This document shows, piece after piece, positions 1 through 10,132 of a stretch of 64,000 nt of DNA. Below the pieces are notes generated by a model. It was not told the DNA's origin. It saw only the letters and a program-made list of their open reading frames with translations, and did not search any database. Positions within the stretch are counted from its first letter, which is position 1. Each line of letters begins with the position of its first letter. The translations under genes and the position numbers were made by a program. The stretch comes from Aquatica leii (taxonomy: Eukaryota; Arthropoda; Insecta; Coleoptera; Lampyridae), in contig CM069437.1 of NCBI GenBank assembly GCA_035610365.1, positions 56,134,093 to 56,198,092 of the forward strand, given 5' to 3'.

Positions 1-770
1 GAGTGGAGCTTGTTCAACACTCCTCAAAGTATAATTTCAAAGCTATGTTATTACATAATGGGAATTTAAAACTATCTATACCAGTTGAACATTCAGTGAC
101 AATGAAAAAACTTATGAAAATATGCGGATCCCTTTAAATAAAATAAAATACAACCGGTACAAGTGGCAGATATGTGGGGATTTCAAAGTTGTAGCAATTT
201 TAATAGGACTTCAGGGAGGATTTACAAAATATTGCTGTTTTCTTTGTTTGCGTGCAATGAATGAACGTTATGTTACGAAAATTTGACCGGAAAAGAGTAG
301 GGATCTCAAAATGTTTAGTGTGTGCTCCATGTAGACTCAAAAAATGTAATTTCGCCACCTCTTTACACTAAACTGAGATTGATTTTGAACTGAGAAATTT
401 TGTGAAGTCTATGAATAAAGAGAGTGAAGTCTTTCCCCAGGTAATTGACGCTAAATTAGGAAGCATTTCTATTGGGCCACAATTGCGAAACGATGCTAAT
501 TGAGAAGCTTACCAAGCAAGAATTTAGAACTTGGAACTTATTTGTAACTGTAGTTAGAAAACTTTTCGGCAACAATACAAACAATTAGTTAACAATCTTT
601 TAGACTCCTACAAATTGTTTGGTTGAAGAAGGTCTTATCAAGATATCAGAACAATGGAAATTCGGTACCAAAAATGATGAGATTACTGTTGGTTTTTGAA
701 GAGAGAAAAACAAACCTCCCCCTTTATAAACCAAGAAAATAAAATTGTTTCAAATAAATAATTTTGATGT
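1..770 (+). pseudogene. Relic of a transposon-associated arthropod protein
   Basis: Joined over several frameshifts and stops, the plus strand reads like a protein family repeated in many arthropod genomes, recognisable by the motif LQGGFTKYCCFLC (about 205-245). It is followed by a proline-rich PPLYTKL-like turn (about 355-375), a MNKESEVF-like stretch (about 410-440) and a terminal ERRYQ..DYCW.LKR-like block (about 640-710). The order of these blocks matches the family as I remember it. Its biochemical role is unknown to me; copies usually look mobile-element-derived. There is no intact frame, and the window starts inside the copy, so the N-terminus is missing. Assignment rests on motif memory only. 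Confidence 0.55.
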
Positions 771-1595
771 TTGCTTTTTCTTAGGCGTTAACTTTATATA
801 AATTAAAAATATAGTCGATATACAAGGTTAAAAAACTTGTAAAATAATTTTTTCAATAAGTGTTAAATAGTTTTTGACATTTTCGTATTTAGATAGATGC
901 ATACTACTACACGATGCTATTCAGCCTTACGTTACAAAAAATTGGGACAATGTAATTATTTGAAACATTAGAAAAACTTTTACAACGTTTGAAAAATCTC
1001 TGCATTTTGAATATAAAATTTAAACTAGATAAGTAAAAACACTAGAAATAAAACACCTAAATTATTATGATAATAATAGTAAACAAACTATACTAAAATA
1101 ACAGTAAAAATATTCGTAAAAAACGTAAATATAATTAATTAAATTTTTATTTTAATATCTGTATATCTGCGCGTCTTTAATTAACACATTAAATAAATCC
1201 CAGAAGTTATTAACTATTCAAAAACAATAAAAAAGCTACAAAATAAAATAATAATGTTTGTATTTGCACTAATCACCATAAAAGAAACAAATAAAAGACC
1301 TTGTTTATAACGATGACAAAACTAGAAAAAAGATGTATAAATGTCACACTGTTAAATAATAACAAAAAGCATATATAAACAAATTTAATAAACATTTTTG
1401 TTAATAAGCTTAATAACAAATATATTGTTAGGTTTTAGAAAATATAATGATCGTTTTAAGCAGTGCTGGATATAGAAAATCAAAAGCTAAACGTGTCCCG
1501 ACTTTCTCATTAAGAAAAATATATATAAAAAATAAAATTTACTTTACAAAAAATATTTTAATCAGAAGTTATTCAGTAATAAATATATTTTGTAT
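771..1595. other. AT-rich spacer, nothing recognised
   Basis: Very AT-rich sequence with many stops in all frames. I see no coding, RNA or terminal-repeat signal in it. Confidence 0.6.
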
Positions 1596-1710
1596 GTATC
1601 ACTAGTCCAGAAAGTTCTATTTTGCGAGTATGAGCATATTTGTAGGCCGAGGTGAAGCCGAGGCCTACAAAAAGCGAATACTCGCAAAATACTTTTAGGA
1701 CGTGTGATAC
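1596..1710. repeat. Palindromic foldback element, copy 1
   Basis: Near-perfect 115-bp inverted repeat. It begins GTATCAC and ends GTGATAC; the inner arms are TTTTGCGAGTAT and ATACTCGCAAAA, and the innermost arms TGTAGGCC and GGCCTACA flank a short loop. It could be a foldback MITE or the fused ends of a larger element. No protein is encoded. Confidence 0.8.
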
Positions 1711-2093
1711 ACAACATTTTTTGTGCTGACCTTTATAGTAGAAATTAATTAAAAACAGTTATTATGTATTGATTTTTAGTAAAATTTAATTTCATACGTT
1801 GATAAAACGGAAACTTGTAATGACGAAATACAAATGTTTTTGAAATTAATTTGACAATTGCATAATATTATTACAATTTCACTTATATGAAAATAAAACC
1901 ATTGTTGTTTTTAGCAATTGTAAGATATAAGCAAATTTGTTATATTTGTTTAAAAATTGTTTTGTTAGTGCTACTCTAAACAACAACACAGATAATGGTG
2001 TATGTTAATAAATTTGACACATTGACAGATGACGTTTAATTAATTAATGATTACTAGTGCCAACTTTTAGTTATAAAATTCTACTACACTTTA

Positions 2094-2107
2094 CCGGCCT
2101 AGGCCGG
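2094..2107. repeat. Perfect 14-bp palindrome
   Basis: CCGGCCTAGGCCGG is a perfect GC-only-plus-TA palindrome in AT-rich surroundings. It lies in the middle part of unit 1 that unit 2 has lost, next to a second CCGGCC at about 2120. It may be the end of an inserted sequence. Confidence 0.6.
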
Positions 2108-2181
2108 AAAAGTAAAATTTCCGGCCGATTATGATGCCTGTAAAATACATCAAAACGGACGGAAGCACAAAAATAACTATT

Positions 2182-2296
2182 GTATCACTAGTCCAGCAAG
2201 TTCTATTTTGCGAGTATGAGCATATTTGTAGGCCGAGGTGAAGCCGAAGCCTACAAAAAGCGAATACTCGCAAAATACTTTTAGGACATGTGATAC
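2182..2296. repeat. Palindromic foldback element, copy 2
   Basis: Same 115-bp palindrome as at 1596-1710, in the same orientation with only a few substitutions (for example AGTCCAGC for AGTCCAGA). It starts four bases after the end of the first unit. Confidence 0.8.
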
Positions 2297-2578
2297 ACAA
2301 CATTTTTTGTGCTGACCTCTATAGTATAAATTAATTAAACTTATTTAAGTATTGATTTTTAATAAAATTGAATAACATATGTTAATATAACTGAAACCTG
2401 TAATGACTAAATACAATTGTTTTTGAAATTAAATTGACAATTACATAAAAGTAAAATTTCAGGCCGATTATGATGCCTGTAAAATATGCCAAAACGGACG
2501 GAAGCACAAAAATAACTCGAGGCGAGCAAAAGAGACAAAAAGTAATATCAGAGTCAGACTTCGGAGATTACAATCCAA

Positions 2579-3352
2579 TTGGCATCGCCTAGGGAGCAAT
2601 TGCATAGCATTTATCTTGATGGCAAGATCAATGGGAGAAGTGTTCAGTTACTGGTTGACACGGAAGCGACAAAAACCATCATTCGTCCTGACATCTTATT
2701 GGAAAACGAGAAGACATCGTCAGTAACAGTACGACTTCAAACGGCGACGGGCGACGAAATACCTACTCACGGACAAGTCAAAGTAACCATTAGTTTGGAA
2801 AATGGAGTACTCGACCATCAAGTACTCGTAGCCGACATCACGGAAGAAGTTATCCTGGGAATGGACGTGATAAAGAAGTATGGGTTCCATTTGGATATGA
2901 AGAACGATGTCCTGAAGATCGACAATGAAGAAATTCCTTTTCATTCGTCAGAGAAGGCAGCCGTGCGAGTTTTATTAAGTGAAGACGTGACTCTGCCTAC
3001 AAGGACTGAAAGTGTGGTGATGACACGCCTGGATGGAAATCTTCGGGAAGGCTACATACGCGCGATTGAACCAATGGAGAGCGGTTTAGTTCAAAAGGGA
3101 CTACTCGTTGGTAGAATTTTAGTACGAGTAAAAAACACGATGCCAGTAAGGATCTTAAACATCAACTCAGATCCGGTAACGTTGAAGAAAAAGACTGTGG
3201 TAGGCGAATGCACGCCAGTATCTCAAATTGTAAGATGCGTGAAGTCTGACAAAGATAGGTCGCCAAAGAACTGTCCACAACATCTATTGGACATTCTTAC
3301 CACTAAATGCCAAAACCTCAGCCAAGACCAGCTGCCTAAGTTAAAGTGTTGA
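2579..3352 (+). pseudogene. gypsy aspartic protease region
   Basis: An open frame of about 257 codons. The retropepsin active-site turn appears near residues 26-29 as LVDTEATKTII, where DTG/DSG is expected, so the flap-supporting Gly is replaced by Glu. The ILGMD motif follows near residue 92. The rest is the linker into RT. The frame starts without an obvious initiator and would normally be part of a longer gag-pol polyprotein. It ends at a stop where the RT frame begins, shifted. Confidence 0.85.
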
Positions 3353-3960
3353 TCGAAGAGTATCAGGATGTGTTCGCGCTGGAGAGTGGTTCTAAAGGAA
3401 GAACTAACGTGGTGAAACATAAAATAAATACCGAAGACGCTCGGCCAATACAACATCCACGCAAACTTCCTTTGGCAAAAAGAGAAGAAGCCGAACAAAT
3501 AATTACGGATATGGAGAGACAAGGCGTGATTGAACCTACAAGTAGCCCATGGGCCTCCCCACTGGTACTCGTGAAGAAGAAGGATGGATCAACGAGGTTT
3601 TGTGTAGACTACAGACAGCTAAACGACGTGACCAAAAAGGACAACTACCCTTTACCCAGAATTGACTATACGCTAGACACCCTGCCAGGATCCCAGTAGT
3701 TTTCTAAGTTAGATTTAAAGAGTGGATACTGGCAGGTAGAATTAGAACCCAAGGATCGTGAAATAACAGCTTTTACGATTGGAACTGGTTTGTGGCAGTT
3801 TACTGTAATGCCCTTTGGCCTGTGTAATGCTCCTGCAACGTTCGAGCGTTTGATGGAGACCATCTTGCGCGGATTGTCTTGGAAGACGTGCTTGGTTTAC
3901 CTGAACGACGTGATCGTGGTTGGAAGGTCGTTGAACAATTTGAAGGAAGCGTTCTAGCGA
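3346..3960 (+). pseudogene. gypsy reverse transcriptase, broken
   Basis: RT motifs in order: [30 protein letters not shown], then after a TAG at 3697 the LDLKSGYWQ block and the FGLCNAPATF block. The catalytic box reads YLND instead of YLDD or YVDD (about 3898-3909), so one metal-binding Asp is Asn. Another stop occurs near 3957. The homology is unmistakable, but the copy cannot be active. Confidence 0.9.
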
Positions 3961-4067
3961 TTACGTGGGGCTAACCTCAAACTGAGCCCAAAGAAGTGCC
4001 ACCTTGACCACGTCGTATCTAGAGATGGAGTAAGGGATGACCCAGACAAAATCCGAGCAGTGCAAAC

Positions 4068-4565
4068 ATGGCCAAGACCAATCGACATCAGGGCCGATGT
4101 TTTCTTGGGTTGTGCACTTATTATAGAAAATTTGTACCCGGATTTGCCAATATTGCCAAACTATTGACAAAATTAACGGAAGAAAAAGCAGGATTTAGAT
4201 GGAATGAAGACTGCGAAAATTCTTTTAATCAACTAAAACAAGCCCTAGTCACTTCGCCAATTTTGAGTTATCCAAGAGAAGATGGAAAATTTGTTTTGGA
4301 TACCGACGCAAGCAATCTGGCCATAGGCGCGATCCTTTCGCAGGTTCAAGATGGACAAGAAAAAGTTATCGCGTATTTTAGCAAGGTTTTGTCCAGGCCA
4401 GAAAAAAATTATTGCGTTACTAGAAGGGAACAGTTAGCAGTCGTCAAGTCCATCGAACATTTTTACAATTATTTGTATGGACGAAAATTTTTACTGAGAA
4501 CAGACCACGCCGCTTTAAAATGGCTACTGCAATTCTGTAACCCGGAAGGACAAGTGGCAAGATAG
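4068..4565 (+). pseudogene. gypsy RT thumb and RNase H
   Basis: After the RT connection (FLGLCTYYRKF) comes the RNase H domain: LDTDASNLAIGAIL with the first catalytic Asp, then the SRPEKNY and LAVV blocks, and TDHAALKWL with the last catalytic Asp. A TAG at 4563 ends the frame. The frame continues the RT after a shift near 4060. Confidence 0.9.
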
Positions 4566-4584
4566 ATCAAGAGACTGCAAGAGT

Positions 4585-4960
4585 ATGACTATGACACAGA
4601 ACACCGTGCCGGAAGCAGTCATCGGAACGCTGATGCTTTGTCCAGAAGACCATGTCCGGCGGACTGCAGTCATTGTTCGCGACTGGAAGAAAAAGTTGAA
4701 TGCCTCCGGAGAACAGCTATGGTTGATGATGAGTGGGAACCTGAGCAGTTACGTCGCGAACAAGAACACGATCCTGAAATAAGACTACTCCTGGACTGGA
4801 AAGAAAGCGGCCGACGACCAACCTGGGAAGAAGTGAGTGCTTTGGGCAGAAACATCAAAGCATACTGGGCGCAGTGGGACTCCTGGATAGTAGAAGACGG
4901 TCTTCTTAAGCAAGTGCCGAGGGTACGGGAAACAGACTACAGTTGGTAGTGCCGAAGAGC
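4585..4960 (+). pseudogene. gypsy RNase H to integrase linker, broken
   Basis: Conserved linker seen in two overlapping frames: the HRNADALSRRPC-like segment (about 4615-4650) normally follows RNase H, and the next 90 codons lead into the integrase zinc-binding domain. At least one frameshift lies in this stretch. Confidence 0.7.
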
Positions 4961-4961
4961 A

Positions 4962-5398
4962 ATGTGTCAGAAGCATCTCCATGATGGGACATCAGGAAGA
5001 CACTTTGGCATTAAGAAGACGTTGGGTAAAGTGCGAGAACGATTCTACTGGATGAACTGCAAAGAGGACGTCATGAAATGGCGCCGTAAATGCACAGTCT
5101 GCGTATCAGGAAATGGTGCAGCGAGAAAGCGCAAAGCACCCATGAAGCAATACAACGTAGGAAGCCCTTTGGAAAGAGTAGCGATTGACATCGCAAGGCC
5201 GTTCCCAGAATCCGATTTGGGAAATAAATACATCCTGGTGGCGATGGATTATTTCATGAAATGGATGGAGGCTTACGCCATACCTAATCAGGAAGCAGCT
5301 ACAGTCGCAGAAAAAAAAAAGAGTTTTTCTGCCGGTTTGGAGTTCCGTTGGAATTACACTCCGATCAAGGCCGCAATTTTGAGTCTGGGCTATATATA
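4962..5398 (+). pseudogene. gypsy integrase, 3' truncated
   Basis: The zinc-binding part reads HLHDGTSGRHFG...CTVCVSG, where the second element of HHCC is intact. The catalytic core follows with VAIDIARPFP (first Asp). After an A-run frameshift near 5315 comes a HSDQGRNFES-like block with the second Asp. Sequence ends at about 5398, before the Glu of DD35E, so the C-terminal half and any chromodomain are gone. Confidence 0.88.
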
Positions 5399-5629
5399 AA
5401 TAAAGACAGAGCATCTAATTTGATTTGACTTTTTTATAGAAGCATTTGATAATGGAATTGTTAAAAAAACTTTTTAGTGAAGTCAGTATGTTTGAGCTCG
5501 CGTAATTTGTAAAGAACCTGTCACGTGATATGCGCAGTACGCAAAACTGACACATCCATTCTTAAGAAATGAGGGGTGTTCTGATTTAATAGTTGATTCA
5601 CGGTTGTTACTGCTTTAAATTTTGTATTA
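5399..5629. other. Spacer, nothing recognised
   Basis: AT-rich sequence between the truncated integrase and the TIR element. No feature seen. Confidence 0.5.
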
Positions 5630-6240
5630 GGGCGTCCAAATTACCTAATATACGATTATCCTAAATTTTTCTGTTTTTTTTAGTCTAATTTCATTTTTAC
5701 TAGTTTTCCCTGCAAATAATTTTCTTTTCTTGACAATTTTCTTTTTGTCTTAGAACATTACCATCCGTTCTAAACCTGGTGTCGGTCAGGTGGAGTAAAT
5801 GTTTCTCCACAAAACTGATTTTTTGAAGTGAAACTTCTTTATCGGCGTTGGAAAAAAATTTAGCGTCATATTTTACGCGTCACATTTTTTACCGTCAGAT
5901 GTTTTTCGGTTACGCGTAACATTTTTCCGTTACGCGCCATCTTTTTCTTGCCCCTACCACGGTTGGTTCAGACGAAGAGTACTTTCAGTTTCTCCAACGC
6001 AGTAGGGAGAGCATGTCGCTTATTTCGTTACGCCTCACATTTTTAATTAATACGACTGCTAATTTAATGAACATCAATTAATTGGCATAGAGTATAAATT
6101 CTGAAATATGTTATTAATTTTTGTAAATCAATTAACTAATTTTTTCTTATAAAATTCTAAAATATTTTTAAATAAATACAAATTGTACAAGGTGTTCAAA
6201 GGTAGTAAAATAAATAAAAAGTTCGCCCGCGGGTGGGCTC

Positions 6241-6277
<37 letters not shown>

Positions 6278-6601
6278 GTCGATTGCGCCACGGAGGCACA
6301 TACTATAGGTCACAAAACGGATGGTTATAAGGTACACGATCAAAACGTTGCTATAAGATACGATCAATTGTTGTTTTGTAATTAATGGCTTATGGTAACT
6401 GAAATATGAAATTGAATCTACAAAAATTAGTTAATTGATTTACAAAAATTTGTATTCATGTTTATGATAATAAAATCCTTTTGTTTAAAATTTATTTAAC
6501 TTTATTTAACCAATTTCTGAAAAGTTGCATGTAGATCATTTTGCGAAAAATAAGGCCATAAAGAAGTTTCACTTCTTACATGTGTACACTAGTACACGCC
6601 C
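5630..6601. mobile_element. Non-autonomous TIR element with TA flanks, copy 1
   Basis: The 972-bp segment is bounded by TA|GGGCGT and ACGCCC|TA. It contains a strong subterminal inverted repeat: GAAGTGAAACTTCTTTAT at about 5825 and its complement at 6555-6578. A related copy in the opposite orientation starts at 27253. There is no transposase, so a MITE-like element of a TA-target superfamily (Tc1/mariner-like) is the simplest reading. A tRNA-Asn copy sits in its middle. The region about 5850-5960 is richer in CG dinucleotides than its surroundings. Confidence 0.6.
6224..6297 (-). tRNA. tRNA-Asn (GTT), possibly a pseudogene
   Basis: The complement of this 74-nt stretch has all tRNA-Asn blocks: acceptor start GCCTCCG, D arm GGCGCAATCGACTAGCGC, anticodon arm with GTT in the loop (CGGCTGTTAACCG), and T arm GGTGGTTCGAGCCCACC. 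Anticodon and T stems pair perfectly, and the A and B boxes are present. Two faults suggest decay: the conserved D-loop GG is GA, and the 3' acceptor strand CGCGGGC has a C-C mismatch where CGGGGGC is expected. No CCA is encoded. It lies inside the TIR element, so it may be a captured gene copy. Confidence 0.85.
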
Positions 6602-7189
6602 TAATTTTTTTTCGTTTTGGCTTTTTTACTTTTTTTTAAAGCGTATCAACATATTGCGCAAGAATTATTTTATTCGAGTTTTAAATGCGTGCAGCATAAT
6701 ACATAAAGTGTTTTGGAGTTATATTTAACCCACGTAGCCGAAAAACTTATTATCTGTTAAAGGTATATTAGCCTGTAAGGTTTTAGATAATAACAGTTTT
6801 AAATAATAATATTTTAACTATGTTTTATTACGAAATAGAACAGGAACAGTTTCTGGCATTATGGGCTAACATAGATAATATTGGAGTAGCCATAGGTTTT
6901 CGAAAGTTACTGTGAAATCAATAATATAAGTAAAAATTAGAGCAATTCTAATACGGAACAAGAAGGAGACGGAGACGGATAATAGTCTAGAAACAAGTAT
7001 AGACGAGGAAAGCCATAAAGACAGCAGCAAGCGCAATAAAAGATCAGAAAAGGAAGTCACCAATTTCAGAAAGAAGAAACCACAAGATACTGGAACAAAC
7101 CAGCTTTGCACTAATCCGTTTACAGATCAACCACTACATCACTCCAGGACGCTACACAACAATTCAGGAAAATAAAAGTATTTACATTG
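6602..7189. other. Spacer, nothing recognised
   Basis: T-rich then purine-rich sequence with no homology I can name. The GA-rich part around 6960-7090 may belong to the 5' part of the Penelope-like relic that follows. Confidence 0.4.
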
Positions 7190-9000
7190 GAAGAAGATCA
7201 CGCACAAATATTCCAAAAGATAGACGCAAATTGCAACAATCACATACGACAAAAAATGGGCAAAACTAACCCGGAACCAACAGTAATAGACGACACGGAA
7301 TTTAAGAGAACGATCGTCAACATCTCATCGCTCCCAGAAAGGACTTAGTTTTTTCGTAACACCGAAAGATGTTCGTTTATTGGGCATTATCAATACCTGT
7401 GGCGGCTGGTGGCCAATGCTGCAAGAGAGTAATTTCAATACCAAAACTAGAAAAACGCATTCTTACTTAATAAAACATTCATATTTAAACTTAGTTTATG
7501 TATTTTTGGAATAGCCATAATTATTTTTAAAGTTTACAATCTTTTTAATATAAATTAGCATAGTAATAAAACAATTTTTAGGATTTATTGGAGGGTTATT
7601 GACCAAATGTCTTAATGTTGAAGCAGCCACTGATCAATACCGTTGCGACTACACAGTTAGAACCAGTACAACCGGAAGAGTTTAAGTAGAAAGTAAAAAC
7701 TATACTAAAGAAGGAAAAAAAACATCATAAAAACATCATCAAACAGGAGAATAAAACCATTAAAAATTTATGGAAGGACAAATCTATCATAATCCTTCAA
7801 ACCGACAAAGAAACCACAAAAGTTATTATGGACTCGGTTATGACCAAAAAATCAAAAAGATTTAGCAACAAGAAAACCAAAAATTAAACAAAAATCTAAC
7901 AAGAAGCCTAGAGAGGAAGATCTACCAGCCCTTAACATTATACGAGGAATTTCTAACACCAAGAACAATGACTACGCTGACACCGCACTACAGCAAACTT
8001 TCGCATCTGTATGGACTACCTAAAATACACAAACACAACCTGCTACTTTAGCCGATAACGAACTCTTGTAATGGGCCTATATACCAGCTAGCCAAGTTTT
8101 TACTTTGGATCGTGTAACCGCTTCAAAACAACAGCCTATATTTTTCAAACATTTCGTTGATATTCTGAGGACAACGAGACTAATTGGTCAGCTTCGGCGT
8201 GGAAAATCTATACACCAATGTTCTTGTGAAATAAGCACTAGAGATTAATAGAAAAAAGTTTCAAAAATCTACAGGAAAGGGCCACGTTACCAGTTGAAGA
8301 AATAAGAAGCTACTAGAATTTTGTCTCAGAAACTTACATTTCCAGGAAAAATACAAGTTCTTTGCTCAAGACGACGGTCTTTCAAAGGGTTCATCTCTAT
8401 CGCTCGTCGTTGCTAACGTTTACATGAACTGGTTCGAATCTCAGGCAATAAAAAAGGCTAAATTTAAAGATTTAGATTAAATTGAAGTGAAGAATCAAGA
8501 ATTTAAAATCAGCTAGTCAAAGCAGAAAAATGTATTTATTCAAGAATTTAAAGATTTAGCTTAGATATGTACACGATACATTTATATTTCTGAAAAACAG
8601 GGATCGACAACTAGATCACTTCGTGCATCATCTGAACAACATTAATCTATTTATCAAATTCACTATGGTAAAAGAAAAGAAAGACACTACTATTCTTGGA
8701 CGTTCTCGTAAAGAAAAACAATGGAATGATTAAGACGGCTGTTTATAGGAAACTACATAGCTTGGCCAATCTCTAAACTATGCATCCAACCATTCAACAA
8801 CAACAAAAAAAAGGATATCAAAGTTTTTATACGAACGAACGAAACGAAAACAACTGCTCGAAAAGAATAATGAAAGAAATAACAAAAATATGTAATAAAG
8901 TACTAACAGAAACCAAAACTAAGATAAACATAAAATACGAATCTCTTTACTGGTAGTATGAAGACGGCAAAAACTAGAAAAGAGGTAATATTCAATAAAA
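7190..9000 (+). pseudogene. Penelope-like element 1, reverse transcriptase relic
   Basis: Many frameshifts and stops, but the order of Penelope-like RT blocks is clear: an FKRTIVNISSL-like N-terminal block (about 7300), ILQTDKETTKVIMD (about 7793-7832; family LQADKGN.TVVMD), HLYGLPKIHK (about 8005), FCLRNLHF..KYKFFAQ..G (about 8320-8370), SLVVANVYMNWFE (about 8405-8440), catalytic RYVHDTFI (about 8563; normally YVDD), and a FLDVLV..VYRK-like block (about 8700-8745). A probable insertion interrupts it at about 7430-7620. Its endonuclease end may be the piece at 12100-12260, now separated by LINE insertions. Confidence 0.8.
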
Positions 9001-9363
9001 CAAAGGTGATATAAGGAAAAAAATAAAAAATACTAGAAGAACTTACACATAAACACAAACAAACAAAAAAACAAAGCAAGCGATAAATAAAAGTAGAAAG
9101 AAGAAATAAGAAGATTTCGTCTCAGATTTAAACAAAAACATATGAAGAGACGTCTACTAAATAGCAATAAAAAGACTAAATGTACAAAAAAATTGGTGTG
9201 GTCAGCACACGACTTTCCTATAAGGAATGAAAAAGGAATAAATCCACTATGACTTTAATAAAAGAATTAACACTTTTAATTATGTTTCTTTACTGATAAA
9301 AATTAATCGTCGTTAATTTAAAATAATAATATAATAAAACAAAAATATAAAAAAACATAAACC
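9001..9363. other. A-rich decayed sequence
   Basis: A-rich continuation of the Penelope-like relic with no clear motif. A short block at 9196-9225 is related, inverted, to 14751-14785, which marks one edge of a repeat shared by the two sites. Confidence 0.4.
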
Positions 9364-9447
9364 GCATTGGGTTTTGAACCTTCATACGTCGGGGCGATAT
9401 TACCGCAGTCGTGCGATTGATGTCATTACACCAAAGTGACCTACTTA
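9364..9447 (-). repeat. tRNA-derived sequence (SINE-like relic)
   Basis: On the minus strand a box A-like TGGTGTAATGAC is followed about 45 nt later by box B-like GGTTCAAAACC, the spacing of an internal RNA polymerase III promoter. The cloverleaf is too degraded to name an anticodon. It is probably a relic of a tRNA-derived SINE or pseudogene. Confidence 0.4.
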
Positions 9448-9689
9448 TATGTTTTTTACATCTGTATTTTAAACTAAGCTTTTTACCACGCGATACATTT
9501 TTGAATAGCTTTTTGATATTTGTTATTAAATTTTGAAAATTATTACGCAAAACGTTCTCTGGTACACATTGTCATATGTTCAGATACTGGAAATATTTTA
9601 AAAACACTTTGGGGACATATAAATTAAAATTTTCAAATTGCCTATGTTAATCTGTATGCTTCAAAATTTTCGGGACACGCGGTATATAC

Positions 9690-10130
9690 AAGTCAAAAAA
9701 ATATAGAGAAACATTGTTATTTTTTAACGTATTTTGCTTTCCCTTCAAGATATGGATTTTTTTTCTAAAAAAAATCGTCGTAGGCTGGATTCGAACTTAG
9801 GATTGTATCTGAAATTCAGTTTAAATTGTAAATCAAAAGCTAATAAAGTGTTAATGTTAAAAAAAATTATTTGAATAAATTGTTAAGAAGAATTAACTCT
9901 ATAAGAAAGTGTAAAAATAATTCGAATAATTTACATACTTACAAAATTATATAAGAAAAACTGGTAAAAATGGCGGATACACCCACTTTGGCTTTTTTAT
10001 TAGACCCATCTTTTGATAGAACTGATATAATATGAAAAGCCAGCTCCATACTAAATATCAAGTTACTAGGATTTTTGGTTCGGGAGTTATTGTGGGTACA
10101 TCGTTACACACAGACACACACACACACACT
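9690..10130 (-). repeat. Dispersed repeat, copy A (inverted relative to 14335-14715)
   Basis: Shares, in inverted orientation, several blocks with 14335-14715: a TTGAAGG..AGATATGGA block, a pol III box B-like GTTCGAATCC (minus strand, about 9785-9795), AT-rich middle sequence, and the TCCTAGTAACTTGATATT block (about 10050-10075), ending at a CA microsatellite. No protein is encoded. The element type is unknown. Confidence 0.6.
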
Positions 10131-10132
10131 CG
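10108..10132 (+). repeat. CA microsatellite
   Basis: Short imperfect (CA)n run between the dispersed repeat and the 5'-truncated R1-clade LINE. The inverted partner at 14340-14350 ends in GTGTGTGTGTG at the equivalent place. Confidence 0.8.

Larger units (their letters stand above)
1596..2517. repeat. Tandem duplication of a palindrome-bearing unit
   Basis: Two direct copies lie head to tail: unit 1 at 1596-2178 and unit 2 at 2182-2517. Both start with the same 115-bp palindrome, continue with about 150 bp of similar sequence (for example 1711-1865 against 2297-2440) and end with the same block of about 69 bp (2110-2178 and 2449-2517; starts AAGTAAAATTTC, ends AAAAATAACT). Unit 2 lacks roughly 250 bp from the middle of unit 1. 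Unit 2 ends exactly where the gypsy pol relic begins. The family is unidentified. Confidence 0.8.
2518..5398 (+). mobile_element. Ty3/gypsy retrotransposon, broken pol region without LTRs
   Basis: The order protease, reverse transcriptase, RNase H, integrase is that of Ty3/gypsy elements (Metaviridae). gag is absent, no LTR was found on either side, and the integrase stops before its last catalytic residue. In-frame stops and frameshifts occur between and within domains (about 3353, 3697, 3957 and 4563), and several catalytic residues are changed. The left end abuts the duplicated palindromic unit at 2517; the right end falls into AT-rich sequence after 5398. This is a dead, end-truncated copy. 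Confidence 0.9.

Noticed and set aside
4670-4858. Minus-strand serine-rich frame
   Set aside because: Antisense to the gypsy pol linker.
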